Shown: positions 48,194 to 57,018 of the stretch, piece by piece | How the letters are laid out: every line of letters starts with the position of its first letter | How positions within the stretch are numbered: the stretch's first letter is position 1 | Assembly (NCBI RefSeq): GCF_000021925.1 | Contig: NC_011830.1 | Coordinates: forward strand, 3,631,001 to 3,695,000 | DNA: 64,000 bases | Direction: 5' to 3' | DNA from: Desulfitobacterium hafniense DCB-2 | GTDB taxonomy: Bacteria > Bacillota > Desulfitobacteriia > Desulfitobacteriales > Desulfitobacteriaceae | Translations under genes and position numbers: made by a program | The notes under the pieces: model-generated | Databases searched by the model: none | Told to the model about the DNA's origin: nothing | What the model saw: only the letters and a program-made list of their open reading frames with translations

Positions 48194-49453
48194 ATCGGGC
48201 TTGCTCTCCTGAAATCCATAGGCCTTTAAAACATCTGCTTCTACATATTCAAGGTTGGTGTGCAGAATACAGAGAGGTTCATCAAGGTCAACATAATCCC
48301 CTACCTTCTTCAAAAGCGTTACCCCGGCCGCATAGTCGATGGGATCGTCCTTCTTCTTTCTTCCTGCCCCCAACAGCATAGCCACCAGCCCAATCTGTTC
48401 GGCGTCAATAGAGCTTATATACCCTGCATGATTGGCGAGGACTTCGATATGATGCTTCGCTTGGGGTAATTGGGAGGGCTCATGGACTATTTGAGGATTT
48501 CCTCCTTGAATTGAGATCAGCTCTTTTAATTTTTCTACGGCCTTACCTGAGGCAATAACTTGCTGAAGCTCTGCATAAGTTGACTGGAAATCATGATAGT
48601 TCCCACTGGCAATGGCCATATAGGAGGCTATCGTCAAAGCAATTCTGGTTTCGTCTTCCGCTCCCTTGCCCTTTAAGACATCGATAATCTCTTTAATTTC
48701 ATTAGCGTTCCCCACTTCATGGCCAAGAGGCTGATTCATATCGGTGATGATGGCGATAGTCCTTCTCTTTAATGACTTACCTATTTGCACCATACACTCA
48801 GCAAGCTTTTTGGCTTCTGGGAGAGATTTCATGAAAGCCCCTGAGCCTACCTTAACATCGAGGACTATGGCGTCCGCCCCGGAGGCAATCTTCTTGCTCA
48901 TGATGGAACCTGCTATGAGAGGAATACTATCCACGGTTCCTGTCACATCTCTTAAGGCATAGGTCAGCTTGTCGGCAGGGGTCAAATTAGCTGTTTGCCC
49001 TACTACCGCCATGCCGTGGTTATTCACATTGGCGATAAATTCCCCGGTACTTAAAGCGGTCCTGAATCCTTGAATCGCTTCAAGCTTATCGATGGTCCCG
49101 CCGGTATGACCTAATCCTCTGCCGCTCATTTTCGCCACAGGGATTCCCAATGAGGCAACCAAGGGAATAACGATCAGGCTAATCTTATCCCCCACTCCCC
49201 CTGTTGAATGCTTATCGACCTTTACTCCTGGGATGCCGGATAAATCGATGGTCTCTCCTGAGTTCACATAGGCCATGGTTAAGTCGGCGATTTCCTCATC
49301 ATTCATCCCTTGGAAGTAAATGGCCATGTAAAGAGCAGCTATTTGATAGTCGGGAATCTCCCCCTTTACATAACCTTGTACGAAAAACTCTATTTCCTCT
49401 TTTGTTAATGCTTCGCCTTTTTTCTTTTTGTTAATTATATCAACGACCCGCAT
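48161..49453 (-). CDS. pdp: Pyrimidine-nucleoside phosphorylase
   Basis: Phosphorolyses thymidine, deoxyuridine and uridine to base and (deoxy)ribose-1-phosphate. The 430-residue class II phosphorylase shows the family signature GRGLGHTGGTIDKLEAI (about 108), the phosphate loop DKHSTGGVGDKISLIV (about 80) and SKKIASGADAIVLDVKVGSG (about 187). ATG at 49453 (MRVVDIINKKK) follows GGGGGTGG and is preferred over ATG 49489. The end of the gene is duplicated at 47261. It follows punA and deoB in a nucleoside salvage run. Confidence 0.95.
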   Translation of the reverse strand: MRVVDIINKKKKGEALTKEEIEFFVQGYVKGEIPDYQIAALYMAIYFQGMNDEEIADLTMAYVNSGETIDLSGIPGVKVDKHSTGGVGDKISLIVIPLVASLGIPVAKMSGRGLGHTGGTIDKLEAIQGFRTALSTGEFIANVNNHGMAVVGQTANLTPADKLTYALRDVTGTVDSIPLIAGSIMSKKIASGADAIVLDVKVGSGAFMKSLPEAKKLAECMVQIGKSLKRRTIAIITDMNQPLGHEVGNANEIKEIIDVLKGKGAEDETRIALTIASYMAIASGNYHDFQSTYAELQQVIASGKAVEKLKELISIQGGNPQIVHEPSQLPQAKHHIEVLANHAGYISSIDAEQIGLVAMLLGAGRKKKDDPIDYAAGVTLLKKVGDYVDLDEPLCILHTNLEYVEADVLKAYGFQESKPDPIEYIHEVVK

Positions 49454-49529
49454 TGCACCCACCCCCGTATGTTCCTGAAGAGCAGCCAAAACTGCCCAAA
49501 GCTCCCCATATCAATATCATCCCGAGACC

Positions 49530-50363
49530 TTAGGCCAGCCCTTTAACCAAAGCCTGCACAAACCGCACAAACTGCTTCTCAATGCGCTCGGCCGTCTCCA
49601 TAACCTCGGCATGGCTAAGGCGCTGGGCGAGGATTCCAGCCGCCATATTGGTAACGCAGGAGATGCCAAGAACCCGCATCCCGCCATGATTAGCTATGAT
49701 GACTTCCGGGACGGTGCTCATACCCACCAGATCGGCTCCTATGGTGCGCAGGAAGCGTATCTCCGCCGGGCTTTCATAGCTGGGACCGCTCATCGCTGCA
49801 TAGACCCCTTCCTGAGGATGGATCCCCACTTCCCGGGCTATGGTGAGGGCCTTTTGCCGCCACTCCAGATCATACCCTTCACTTAAATCAGGAAAACGTG
49901 GGCCTAAGTTGCTGAGATTGGCTCCGCGCAAGGGATTATCCCCCATCATATTGATATGATCCTTGATCAAAATCAGATCTCCCGGACGGTAAGCAGGATT
50001 AATCCCACCGGCAGCATTGGTCACGATCAGCCCGGATACTCCCAAAACCTGCATGACCCGAACAGGAAACGTGACGCTTTGCATGGAATACCCTTCATAA
50101 AAATGAAAGCGTCCTTGCATAGCCACCACGGTCTTACCCAGAACTTTCCCGAACACCAATTGACCTTTATGTCCCTCAACGGTGGAAACAGGGAAATTGG
50201 GAATCTCCTGATAAGGAATAACCACCTTATCTTCAATCAAGTCCACAAAGCCACCCAGTCCCGAGCCAAGGATAACACCCATTTGGGGCTCTATATTTAC
50301 TTTTTCAATAATAAACCGCCGGGTTTCGCTGAGTTTGTCCATAAATTCTTGCTCACGCATCAT
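49530..50363 (-). CDS. punA: Purine-nucleoside phosphorylase
   Basis: Phosphorolyses inosine, guanosine and deoxy forms. The 277-residue trimeric-type enzyme has GVILGSGLGGFVDLIEDKVV (residue 28), the phosphate/substrate segment MQGRFHFYEGYSMQSVTFPV (about 85), LIVTNAAGGINPAYRPGDLI (about 113), GVYAAMSGPSYESPAEIRFL (about 190) and CVTNMAAGIL with the base-binding Asn (about 238). It lies 76 bases upstream of pdp. An 877-base gap with repeats separates it from deoB. Confidence 0.95.
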   Translation of the reverse strand: MMREQEFMDKLSETRRFIIEKVNIEPQMGVILGSGLGGFVDLIEDKVVIPYQEIPNFPVSTVEGHKGQLVFGKVLGKTVVAMQGRFHFYEGYSMQSVTFPVRVMQVLGVSGLIVTNAAGGINPAYRPGDLILIKDHINMMGDNPLRGANLSNLGPRFPDLSEGYDLEWRQKALTIAREVGIHPQEGVYAAMSGPSYESPAEIRFLRTIGADLVGMSTVPEVIIANHGGMRVLGISCVTNMAAGILAQRLSHAEVMETAERIEKQFVRFVQALVKGLA

Positions 50364-50474
50364 GGTGATCGTCTCCTTATCGATTATTTTTAACAGGTAG
50401 ATTACAGTAGCCGCTCATGCCGGCCGCAGCAACGACAGAGCGAAAAACGTCGTTCAGGTCGTGTAGCCTTATCG

Positions 50475-50559
50475 TCCGGGTCGCGTAGTTTTACGCACAA
50501 CGCGTACTCCATAGCTCCAGGGCTGGCTCACTCGCTTTCTTAACAGCATCTGCGGCGGA
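50475..50559. repeat. Dispersed structured element, copy B left segment (85 bp)
   Basis: Matches 36073-36157 over 85 bases with five mismatches and no gaps. Directly before it (about 50448-50474) lies a diverged partial tandem copy of its first 25 bases. It ends in CTGCGGCGGA, where copy A continues directly into the second segment but copy B has about 490 extra bases. Confidence 0.85.
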
Positions 50560-51046
50560 TAAGTATCCTTTGGAGAGTGCCGCCTTGAGCGAAACTGACC
50601 ACCGGACACTTTCGTCACCAAACCTCTGGGCAATACCTGATGTTAACCATGGCTCCGCTACGTTAAGAAAGCTTTGTTCACCCGACCGCCCCTCCGCTAA
50701 ATCCGTTCTCTTTTGTACGTAAAGCTACGTCTTGCGGGTCTCTTTCAGTTTTTCCTTGGGCCTGAGGCCTGAACTTTTTATAAGCGCAGCCTCTTGTACG
50801 CCGTTTATGGGGTCTCCTTCGGAGCTATTCTTCTCTTCAAAGCCTTTCTTTGTATCTTTTTCCAAATCGCCGACCCTGCCACTTAAGCAGCGTCGGTAAA
50901 GACGGAAAAAGAGGCTTGAGTAGGGCAATTTACCCCACCCACTCCATAAGGCCCCGCTACCCAGACCCGGAAAGCAGCCCAAGGATTTTGCTTTACAAAA
51001 GGGAAGCGACTTTAAGCGAGCGGAAACAAAACTTCGCGAAAAGCAC
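50560..51046. repeat. Extra 487-bp segment inside copy B, with inverted element fragments
   Basis: Non-coding sequence between the two segments of copy B. Part of it, 50651-50731, is an inverted and diverged copy of the left segment: its complement reads GACGTAGCTTTACGTACAAA and GCTTTCTTAACG in the same order as in copy A. GATTTGG-type fragments near 50865 also resemble the right segment in reverse. An open frame here (50725-51081) looks random. No transposase. Boundaries resemble GCGGCGGA and GCAGCGGA, so deletion between these could generate copy A. Confidence 0.6.
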
Positions 51047-51219
51047 GCAGCGGAGAAAAGTTGGAAACAGGACGTTTCCAACCGGCTATGAGAACAAGTG
51101 CGAAAGCAGTGCTTTCGAGGAGCCGATTTAGCCGGGGACTTTTCGGAGCGGAGTGCTTGAGCGTTAGTTTTGTCCGCGCAGCTTATGGAGCCGACCGGTG
51201 TAAAGCAAAATCCTGGAGA
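51047..51219. repeat. Dispersed structured element, copy B right segment (173 bp)
   Basis: Matches 36149-36322. The GTTGGAAAC-AGGAC-GTTTCCAAC hairpin and the CGAAAGCA-G-TGCTTTCG hairpin are retained exactly. The enclosing stem is CCGGCTA (51082-51088) with TAGCCGG (51129-51135), where copy A has CCCGCCA with TGGCGGG; two base pairs have changed on both sides. It ends 22 bases from the deoB stop. Confidence 0.85.
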
Positions 51220-51240
51220 TCCAGCTTGCGAAGCCTTCCC

Positions 51241-52407
51241 TCAAATCAACTCCCCCAGAAAGCTCCGCCCATTAACCAACTCTTCCGTCCCCAAATACTC
51301 AGCAATCGTCGCTCCCAAATCCGCAAAAGAAGAGCGGATTCCCAGATTCCTTCCGGGCACAACCTTCTTCCCATAGACCAGTAAAGGAACATACTCCCGG
51401 GAATGGTCCGTGCTTTCCGTGGTGGGATCACACCCATGGTCGGCGGTGATGAAGAGGATATCCTCCTCCTCAAGGGAAGCGAGGATTTCCGGCAATCTCC
51501 CGTCAAACTCCTCAAGGGCTTGAGCATAGTTTTCCACATCATTGCGATGACCGTAAAGCATATCAAAATCCACCAGATTGGTCATGATCAAGCCCGGTTT
51601 CTTCTCCCTGATAAAAGCCAGGGTCTTCTCCACCCCATCCCTGTTCCCTTTGCTGGCCAGATGATCCGTAACCCCATGGCCTGCGTAAATATCTTTGATT
51701 TTTCCTACAGCCATGACTCGAAGTCCTTTTTCCTTTACCATATCCAGGAGGATTTTGTGGGGCGGTTCAATGGCATAATCATGACGATTGGTAGTCCGGT
51801 AGAAGTTTCCTTCCTCGCCTAAAAAGGGGCGGGCGATGACTCGGCCTACTCTTAAATCCCCCTCCAGCATTTCCCGGGCTATCCCGCAGATTCGATATAA
51901 TTCCTCTAAAGGGATCACCTCTTCATGAGCCGCGATCTGAAACACTGAATCTGCTGAAGTGTAGGCGATCGGTTTCCCCGTCCGCACATGCTCCTGTCCC
52001 AGGCGCTGAATGATTTCTGTGCCGGAAGCCACTTCATTGCCTATGACCTGGCGGCCGATGCGCTCCGCAAAAGCTTGGAGAAAATCCTCCGGAAAACCCT
52101 TGGAAAAGGTAGGAAAGGCCCTTTCCAGGACCACACCGGCTATTTCCCAATGTCCCGTAGTGGTATCCTTGCCGGGGGAACGCTCCGCCATTTTTCCATA
52201 ACAACCTTGAGGGCTTGCCTCAGGGTCCACCCCTTGGATAGGTGCAATATTGCCCAGACCTAATCTCTGCAGATGAGGCAAATGAAGACCTCCGCGGGCC
52301 TTGGCAATATTGCCTATGGTATTGCTGCCCACATCTCCGTATTCATGGGCATCGGGCATTTCACCGATCCCCACACTATCTAAAACAATCAAGATGGCTC
52401 GTTTCAA
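51241..52407 (-). CDS. deoB: Phosphopentomutase
   Basis: Interconverts (deoxy)ribose-1-phosphate and -5-phosphate, linking nucleoside phosphorolysis to central metabolism. The 388-residue alkaline-phosphatase-fold protein shows the N-terminal metal motif IVLDSVGIGEMPDAHEYGDV (residue 7), the phosphothreonine region GKDTTTGHWEIAG (about 80) and metal ligands in NLVDFDMLYGHRND (about 280) and LFITADHGCDPTTESTDHSR (about 325). Start is TTG 52407 behind AGGAGGAAG. It follows xerD by 94 bases and precedes punA. Confidence 0.95.
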   Translation of the reverse strand: MKRAILIVLDSVGIGEMPDAHEYGDVGSNTIGNIAKARGGLHLPHLQRLGLGNIAPIQGVDPEASPQGCYGKMAERSPGKDTTTGHWEIAGVVLERAFPTFSKGFPEDFLQAFAERIGRQVIGNEVASGTEIIQRLGQEHVRTGKPIAYTSADSVFQIAAHEEVIPLEELYRICGIAREMLEGDLRVGRVIARPFLGEEGNFYRTTNRHDYAIEPPHKILLDMVKEKGLRVMAVGKIKDIYAGHGVTDHLASKGNRDGVEKTLAFIREKKPGLIMTNLVDFDMLYGHRNDVENYAQALEEFDGRLPEILASLEEEDILFITADHGCDPTTESTDHSREYVPLLVYGKKVVPGRNLGIRSSFADLGATIAEYLGTEELVNGRSFLGELI

Positions 52408-52501
52408 AAAGCGCTTCCTCCTTTAATTTCGTTAAACTTATCAACTCGTTAAGCTTATCAATCCATTAAAACTTATCAATCCTATTAAATTTTATCACAT
52501 C

Positions 52502-53470
52502 TTAATCAGCCCGGGGATGGGCTTTGCGGAATACTTCCAACAGCCTTTGACGGGAAAGATGGGTATAAATCTGGGTCGTGGCAATATCGGCATGCCCCAG
52601 CATTTCCTGGACAGAACGTAAATCCGCTCCATGATCCAAGAGATGAGTAGCAAAACTGTGTCTGAATTTATGAGGATAAATATTTTCCTGAACACCATGG
52701 GTTTGTGCCCATTTTTTGAGGATATCCCAAATTCCTTGCCGGGTCAGAGCCGTACCTCGGGAATTAAGGAAGAGGACTTCCGTTTTATGCTTTCCCCTCA
52801 GGCGTTCCCGATCATGCTCCAGATAATTCTGCAAAACCTCAAGGGCATATTCGCCGATGGGGACAATCCTTTCTTTGTTCCCCTTGCCCCGGCAGCGCAG
52901 GGTCCTCGTCTCAAAGATGATATCCGAAACCTTTAAGCCCACCAGTTCGGAGACACGCAAGCCACAACCATAGAGTACCTCGATCATGGCCATATTACGC
53001 ATCAATAGTCCCTTATCCTTCCCTTCTGAGTCAGAATCCCCAGCTTTTTTACTGCTCTTGCCAGGTTTGGGCCCTTCTTTGTCCCGGTCCCCTCCCTCAC
53101 CCATAAGCTTGCTGATTGACCCCTCAGACAGAACATGGGGCAGATGCTGTTCAAGCTTCGGAGTGCTCAGGTACTCGGTGGGATCATCTTCCCGCATCTC
53201 CTCCCCTAAGAGAAAAGCAAAGAAACCCCGCAGGGTTGCGAGGTACCGCGCCAATGTGCGGGCAGACCTCCCCTGATTCTTCTCCTGGAGAAGAAATAAG
53301 AAAAGGTCGTTGCCCTCACAAGCTATAATGTTTTTCCCACGTTGTTGAAGAAAGGCTGTGAATTTCCGCAAATCGCGTTCATAGCTGTTTCGGGTATTGG
53401 GGGAAAGCCCTCGTTCCACATTAAGGTAGCTCAAATATTTCTTAAGCCAAGCTTCTGTTTGAACCTCCAC
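52502..53470 (-). CDS. xerD: Tyrosine recombinase XerD-like, with a hydrophilic insert
   Basis: Site-specific recombinase that resolves chromosome dimers at dif. The 322-residue protein has an N-terminal SAM-like domain (WLKKYLSYLNVERGLSPNTR) and the catalytic domain with all expected residues: Arg in YGCGLRVSELVGLKV, Lys in RCRGKGNKERIVPIG, HxxR in YPHKFRHSFATHLLDHG, His in MLGHADIATTQIYTH and Tyr in the same segment. An unusual insert of about 25 Lys/Asp/Gly/Ser-rich residues (about 129-158) separates the two domains. GTG start at 53470. Its position before deoB-punA-pdp matches Bacillus. Confidence 0.92.
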   Translation of the reverse strand: MEVQTEAWLKKYLSYLNVERGLSPNTRNSYERDLRKFTAFLQQRGKNIIACEGNDLFLFLLQEKNQGRSARTLARYLATLRGFFAFLLGEEMREDDPTEYLSTPKLEQHLPHVLSEGSISKLMGEGGDRDKEGPKPGKSSKKAGDSDSEGKDKGLLMRNMAMIEVLYGCGLRVSELVGLKVSDIIFETRTLRCRGKGNKERIVPIGEYALEVLQNYLEHDRERLRGKHKTEVLFLNSRGTALTRQGIWDILKKWAQTHGVQENIYPHKFRHSFATHLLDHGADLRSVQEMLGHADIATTQIYTHLSRQRLLEVFRKAHPRAD

Positions 53471-53542
53471 AGCAATCCCTCCCTCGCTTAGAAAGTTCTA
53501 CAAGAGGGAAAGGTTTTCCTGCGGGTTTAAACCGGCGAATCC

Positions 53543-53773
53543 CTATCTTTTTATATCAGGAAAGAGCTGTATGACAAATTCGCTCCACACAGTGCCTTCC
53601 TCCTCAACCCGCATCGGGTTGCCGCTGGGCTTCTCATCTTTGTCCTCTTGGGATGTAAGCAAGAGGCTGCAGACCGTGACCAGCTTGGGCAGCATGACGG
53701 CCAGCAGCATCATTAAAATAACGATCCGGGCGATAGTGAAAAGAAACTCCGGCCAGCTTTTACCTCTCTGCAT
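53543..53773 (-). CDS. Small single-pass membrane protein, hypothetical
   Basis: A 76-residue protein with a basic start (MQRGKSWPEFLFTIARIVIL), one hydrophobic segment (about residues 12-38, FTIARIVILMMLLAVMLPKL), and a polar tail rich in Asp, Glu and Lys. Not recognised. It lies between xerD and the activase gene on the same strand. ATG at 53773 after GGGGGT is preferred over the TTG at 53788. Confidence 0.6.
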   Translation of the reverse strand: MQRGKSWPEFLFTIARIVILMMLLAVMLPKLVTVCSLLLTSQEDKDEKPSGNPMRVEEEGTVWSEFVIQLFPDIKR

Positions 53774-53798
53774 AACTTCGACCCCCAATCCCTAAAAT

Positions 53799-54584
53799 TT
53801 ATGCAGAGGGGGATTGTCTTGATGCCATTAAGGCCGCTCCCCAAGCGGCAGTGATCGAGGGTTCACTATACACCAGCAGAGGATGGCTCAATTGGCGGCG
53901 GAGTGCAGCCAATACCCCTTGATTGCGGGCTACCCCGCCGGTAAACACAATATCCGGCACTAAGCCGATCCGCTGTGCTAAAGATGCTACACGGCTGGCC
54001 ACGGATGCGCAGACCCCGGCCAGTATATCCTCTTTCGGCTTTCCTGCCGATACATGAGTGATCACTTCCGATTCCGCAAAGACCGTACAAAAGGAAGATA
54101 TGGCCGTAGGATTCCGAGACGTTTCGGCAAGGTTTCCTATGTCATTCAGACTAATCTCCAGTGCCGAGGCCATGACTTCGAGGAAGCGGCCTGTTCCCGC
54201 CGCACATTTGTCATTCATGGCAAAATCCACAACTTTGCCGTTAGGCAACATTTGGATCACTTTGCTGTCCTGTCCTCCGATATCTATAACGGTGCGGGCA
54301 GTGGGAAAAAGGTGGTGAATTCCCCTGGCTTGACAGGTGATTTCCGATACTTCCCGGTCGGCGGGAAAAGTAATCCTCCCGTATCCGGTAGCAACCGTCC
54401 CGCCCACATCCTCCCGGCTAAGTCCTGACTCCGCCAGCAGCTTAGCCACCATCTGAACCGCCACCTCCCGTCCGCTATACCCGGCCCGGGCTGTGTCATA
54501 AGCGATCATCTCAGTTTCCTGATCGATAAGAACGACTTTCACCGTCAGGGAGCCGATATCCACCCCAATATATATTTTGGCCAT
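53799..54584 (-). CDS. 2-Hydroxyacyl-CoA dehydratase activator (HgdC/BadF family)
   Basis: Uses ATP hydrolysis to inject an electron into the dehydratase encoded next to it. The 261-residue protein has IYIGVDIGSLTVKVVLIDQE (residue 4), VIDIGGQDSKVIQMLPNGKV (about 102), the [4Fe-4S]-ligand Cys in FAMNDKCAAGTGRFLEVMAS (about 125) and a second Cys in AISSFCTVFAESEVITHV (about 163), then FTGGVARNQGVLAALRRQL. ATG at 54584 with AGGGAAGG upstream. It is the last gene of the cluster 53799-60153. Confidence 0.92.
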   Translation of the reverse strand: MAKIYIGVDIGSLTVKVVLIDQETEMIAYDTARAGYSGREVAVQMVAKLLAESGLSREDVGGTVATGYGRITFPADREVSEITCQARGIHHLFPTARTVIDIGGQDSKVIQMLPNGKVVDFAMNDKCAAGTGRFLEVMASALEISLNDIGNLAETSRNPTAISSFCTVFAESEVITHVSAGKPKEDILAGVCASVASRVASLAQRIGLVPDIVFTGGVARNQGVLAALRRQLSHPLLVYSEPSITAAWGAALMASRQSPSA

Positions 54585-54609
54585 ACCTTCCCTCTTTCCT
54601 TTGCCCACC

Positions 54610-55839
54610 TCAATCGAAGGTCTCCAAAAAGGCCTGAACACGATTGCGGATGGGTTCTTCTGCATAAGCCCGGGGATCAGCCATATCGGCTTCGATCATC
54701 AATCCCGGAACACCTGTCTCCATCATAACCCTTCTGCGGATAACCTCCTGGACCAGAGAATAGGGCTTACAGGAGCGATTGGAGTGCATTACGAATCCAT
54801 CGGCCTGATAGTCCCGAATGAGCTGCACCAGTTGTTTGGTGCGGAATTCCGGGGAACGGTTCAGGAAAACTTCCGTATAGGTGGCGGCCAGACTTTCCAA
54901 AGGGGTACCCGGTGCCTGCTCCATGGCCCAGCCGCCGCTATAGGTATCGGTGACAAAGCATGCTCCCCGTTCCGTGAACATCTTATTGAAACTGAATACT
55001 TTAGGCCAAATCGCAATATTATCCCAGACCAAACGAATCCGCTCATTTTCCACCGCACCCTGGGCCAGGGCCTCCCGCCCCTTGACCTCGTCACGAAACA
55101 ACCGGTAATAATCCCGCCCCCCTTTGGTCCCTCTCATCACCACAATGGGGGCCATATGGATAAAGAGATCGGGCGCATTCAGGGGGGAGGGGCGGGATTG
55201 ACAGGCTTGACGGGCCTCTTTCCAGAGACCGGTTGTTTCCCGGCTGAATTCCATCTGCTTCTCCAGCTCTTTTTCATCTAATGTCCTGCCGGTAATTTTC
55301 TCCAGCTCCACAACCATGGCCTTAAGCTGCTCCAGGACATAATTCCTGGCCTGCTCCGTCATCTCTCCCGTCAGGTAAGGAGTATCCAGCACCAGCAAAG
55401 GAACTTTAAAGTGCCGGGCCAGCACTTCATACCATTTTAATACTGTACCGCAGATATTATTGCAGGCCACCAGCAGATCAGGCTTGGGCATTCCTCCTAA
55501 AGGGGCCAGATCCGGCCGTAAAACTCCACCGATATTGGAGCGGGCATAGGAGCATAGATCCTGGGAATAGCCTGCCGCTTCCGCCACCTGGCATAATCGG
55601 GCCGTGGCCTTATTGGTGCTGTAAATAGCAGCGTATTGCTCCGGGTAAGCCGGATGAATCTTAAAAGCCCGCAAAATTTCCACAGGGGCGCCGCTGGTTA
55701 CCCAGGCAATCTTGCGGCCCAGCGGCTTACCCCAATAGCGGTGATACCCGGTTAAGATATAGTAACGCTTCATGGTTTTCTTCAGGGTATCCGTACTGCG
55801 CAGGGGACGATAATTCCGTTGCTGCGTCTCCTGGGTCAT
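54610..55839 (-). CDS. 2-Hydroxyacyl-CoA dehydratase subunit (HgdB/BcrB-like)
   Basis: Radical dehydratase or reductase subunit that binds a [4Fe-4S] cluster and acyl-CoA. The 409-residue protein shows VTSGAPVEILRAFKIHPAYP (about 37), LVACNNICGTVLKWYEVLAR (about 122), FINRSPEFRTKQLVQLIRDY-type region near 320 and the C-terminal Cys motif FVMHSNRSCKPYSLVQEVIR (about 347), ending with IEADMADPRAY. These Cys residues are candidate cluster ligands. Its ATG at 55839 overlaps the stop of the other subunit by 3-4 bases, so they are made together. Confidence 0.87.
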   Translation of the reverse strand: MTQETQQRNYRPLRSTDTLKKTMKRYYILTGYHRYWGKPLGRKIAWVTSGAPVEILRAFKIHPAYPEQYAAIYSTNKATARLCQVAEAAGYSQDLCSYARSNIGGVLRPDLAPLGGMPKPDLLVACNNICGTVLKWYEVLARHFKVPLLVLDTPYLTGEMTEQARNYVLEQLKAMVVELEKITGRTLDEKELEKQMEFSRETTGLWKEARQACQSRPSPLNAPDLFIHMAPIVVMRGTKGGRDYYRLFRDEVKGREALAQGAVENERIRLVWDNIAIWPKVFSFNKMFTERGACFVTDTYSGGWAMEQAPGTPLESLAATYTEVFLNRSPEFRTKQLVQLIRDYQADGFVMHSNRSCKPYSLVQEVIRRRVMMETGVPGLMIEADMADPRAYAEEPIRNRVQAFLETFD

Positions 55840-56996
55840 GCTTGTGCCCTCCCCCCCGAATCCGAAGACCGATTCTCCAGAATGCTCTCCAAAAATGCCT
55901 GCAGCCGGGTTCTCTCCTGTCCCCCTGCCTCCGCTCCCTCCAGTTCCAGAACCAAGGTACGAATCCCCCGGTTCTGGAGGGTTTCCGCCAAGGGAACCGC
56001 ATCCCAGGCATGGGGTTCGCAATACTTGCGGATGACCAGCACCGCACCTTCCACCTGCCGCCGGGAGGCTAAATTCCCCAAATACTCCAGGCGGGCATTG
56101 AGGCTTTGATTCTTACAGGGACAGGGAGGCATATCCTCATAGCGCTTCACCAGATCATACCAGGGGTCAGCCGACTCCTCCATCAGGGGCCCGGAGTAGT
56201 GGCGGTAACCCGTACAAGTGTCATCCACCACGACCCGCCCCTCCAGTTCCTCGATCATGGCATACACTTGATCATTCTCCAGAGCAGCCCCCGAGACCAT
56301 CAGGCGTGCCCTTGAACCGGATTCCTCCGCCCTGGCATAGAGTTCAGGGAGCACTTCATCCAGGGCCTCTGCATAGATCGCCCTGGGCATAAGCTGCCCG
56401 GCCCGCAGCAGGGCCGCCGTCAGGGGGGAAGGCAGTTTCTCCCGCAGCTCTTCCACCTCATTGACTTTTTCCCTGATGCGCCGGCATAGGCGGATGGCTT
56501 CCCTTAGACTTTCCTCTGTAGGCTCATGACCGGTCAGTTTTTGCAATTGCTCCCAGGCCCTTTTGACCTCCTCCTGATAATACTGATTGGCCCCGGCTGC
56601 TTTAAGCATGACGGGAGGAACCATGTTGACGATGTTTTGTTGGCCGGCAAACTCCCAAATACCGCTTAAACACTGCATGGTATCACAGGTATGGACAAAG
56701 CCGACCCCCAGCAGGTCTTCCCAGCGGCCCTGCAACTCCATATCCAGGATCCCCCGGGCCAAAGAGCAGGAAAAAGGAGGCAGCTCCCCAGGGGTCCGCT
56801 GGGCGGAATCCGGCAAAAGGCGCAGGGGCTCAAGGCCAAAGGCCATAATCAGTTCCTCCGGAAAATAGGAACATAGTATTCCCAAAAAACGGTAATTGGG
56901 ATAGCGGGTTTTGCGTTTTAAGCCCTTAAGCGCGGATTCCTCCAACAGTAAGCTCAGGGAATCTCTTTGCTCTTCAGGCACACTCCATTCCATCAT
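55836..56996 (-). CDS. 2-Hydroxyacyl-CoA dehydratase subunit (HgdA/BcrC-like)
   Basis: Partner subunit of the dehydratase. The 386-residue protein begins MMEWSVPEEQRDSLSLLLEE and shows YFPEELIMAFGLEPLRLLPD (about 45), GVGFVHTCDTMQCLSGIWEF (about 103), ARLMVSGAALENDQVYAMIE (about 240) and VVDDTCTGYRHYSGP (about 262). YCEPHAWDAVPLAETLQNRG is near 347. Cys residues in CDTMQC, DDTC and PCPCKN are cluster-ligand candidates. ATG at 56996 follows GGAGGATGC. It lies 22 bases after the CoA ligase gene. Confidence 0.85.
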   Translation of the reverse strand: MMEWSVPEEQRDSLSLLLEESALKGLKRKTRYPNYRFLGILCSYFPEELIMAFGLEPLRLLPDSAQRTPGELPPFSCSLARGILDMELQGRWEDLLGVGFVHTCDTMQCLSGIWEFAGQQNIVNMVPPVMLKAAGANQYYQEEVKRAWEQLQKLTGHEPTEESLREAIRLCRRIREKVNEVEELREKLPSPLTAALLRAGQLMPRAIYAEALDEVLPELYARAEESGSRARLMVSGAALENDQVYAMIEELEGRVVVDDTCTGYRHYSGPLMEESADPWYDLVKRYEDMPPCPCKNQSLNARLEYLGNLASRRQVEGAVLVIRKYCEPHAWDAVPLAETLQNRGIRTLVLELEGAEAGGQERTRLQAFLESILENRSSDSGGRAQA

Positions 56997-57018
56997 GGGG
57001 CATCCTCCTGACTTACAG

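Noticed and set aside
50725..51081. 118-residue open frame in the deoB-punA gap
   Set aside because: It crosses structured repeat segments, has no family resemblance, and the repeats do not preserve this frame in copy A.
54577..55281. 234-residue plus-strand frame antisense to the 2-hydroxyacyl-CoA dehydratase subunit gene
   Set aside because: Shadow frame over conserved Cys motifs of the minus-strand gene.
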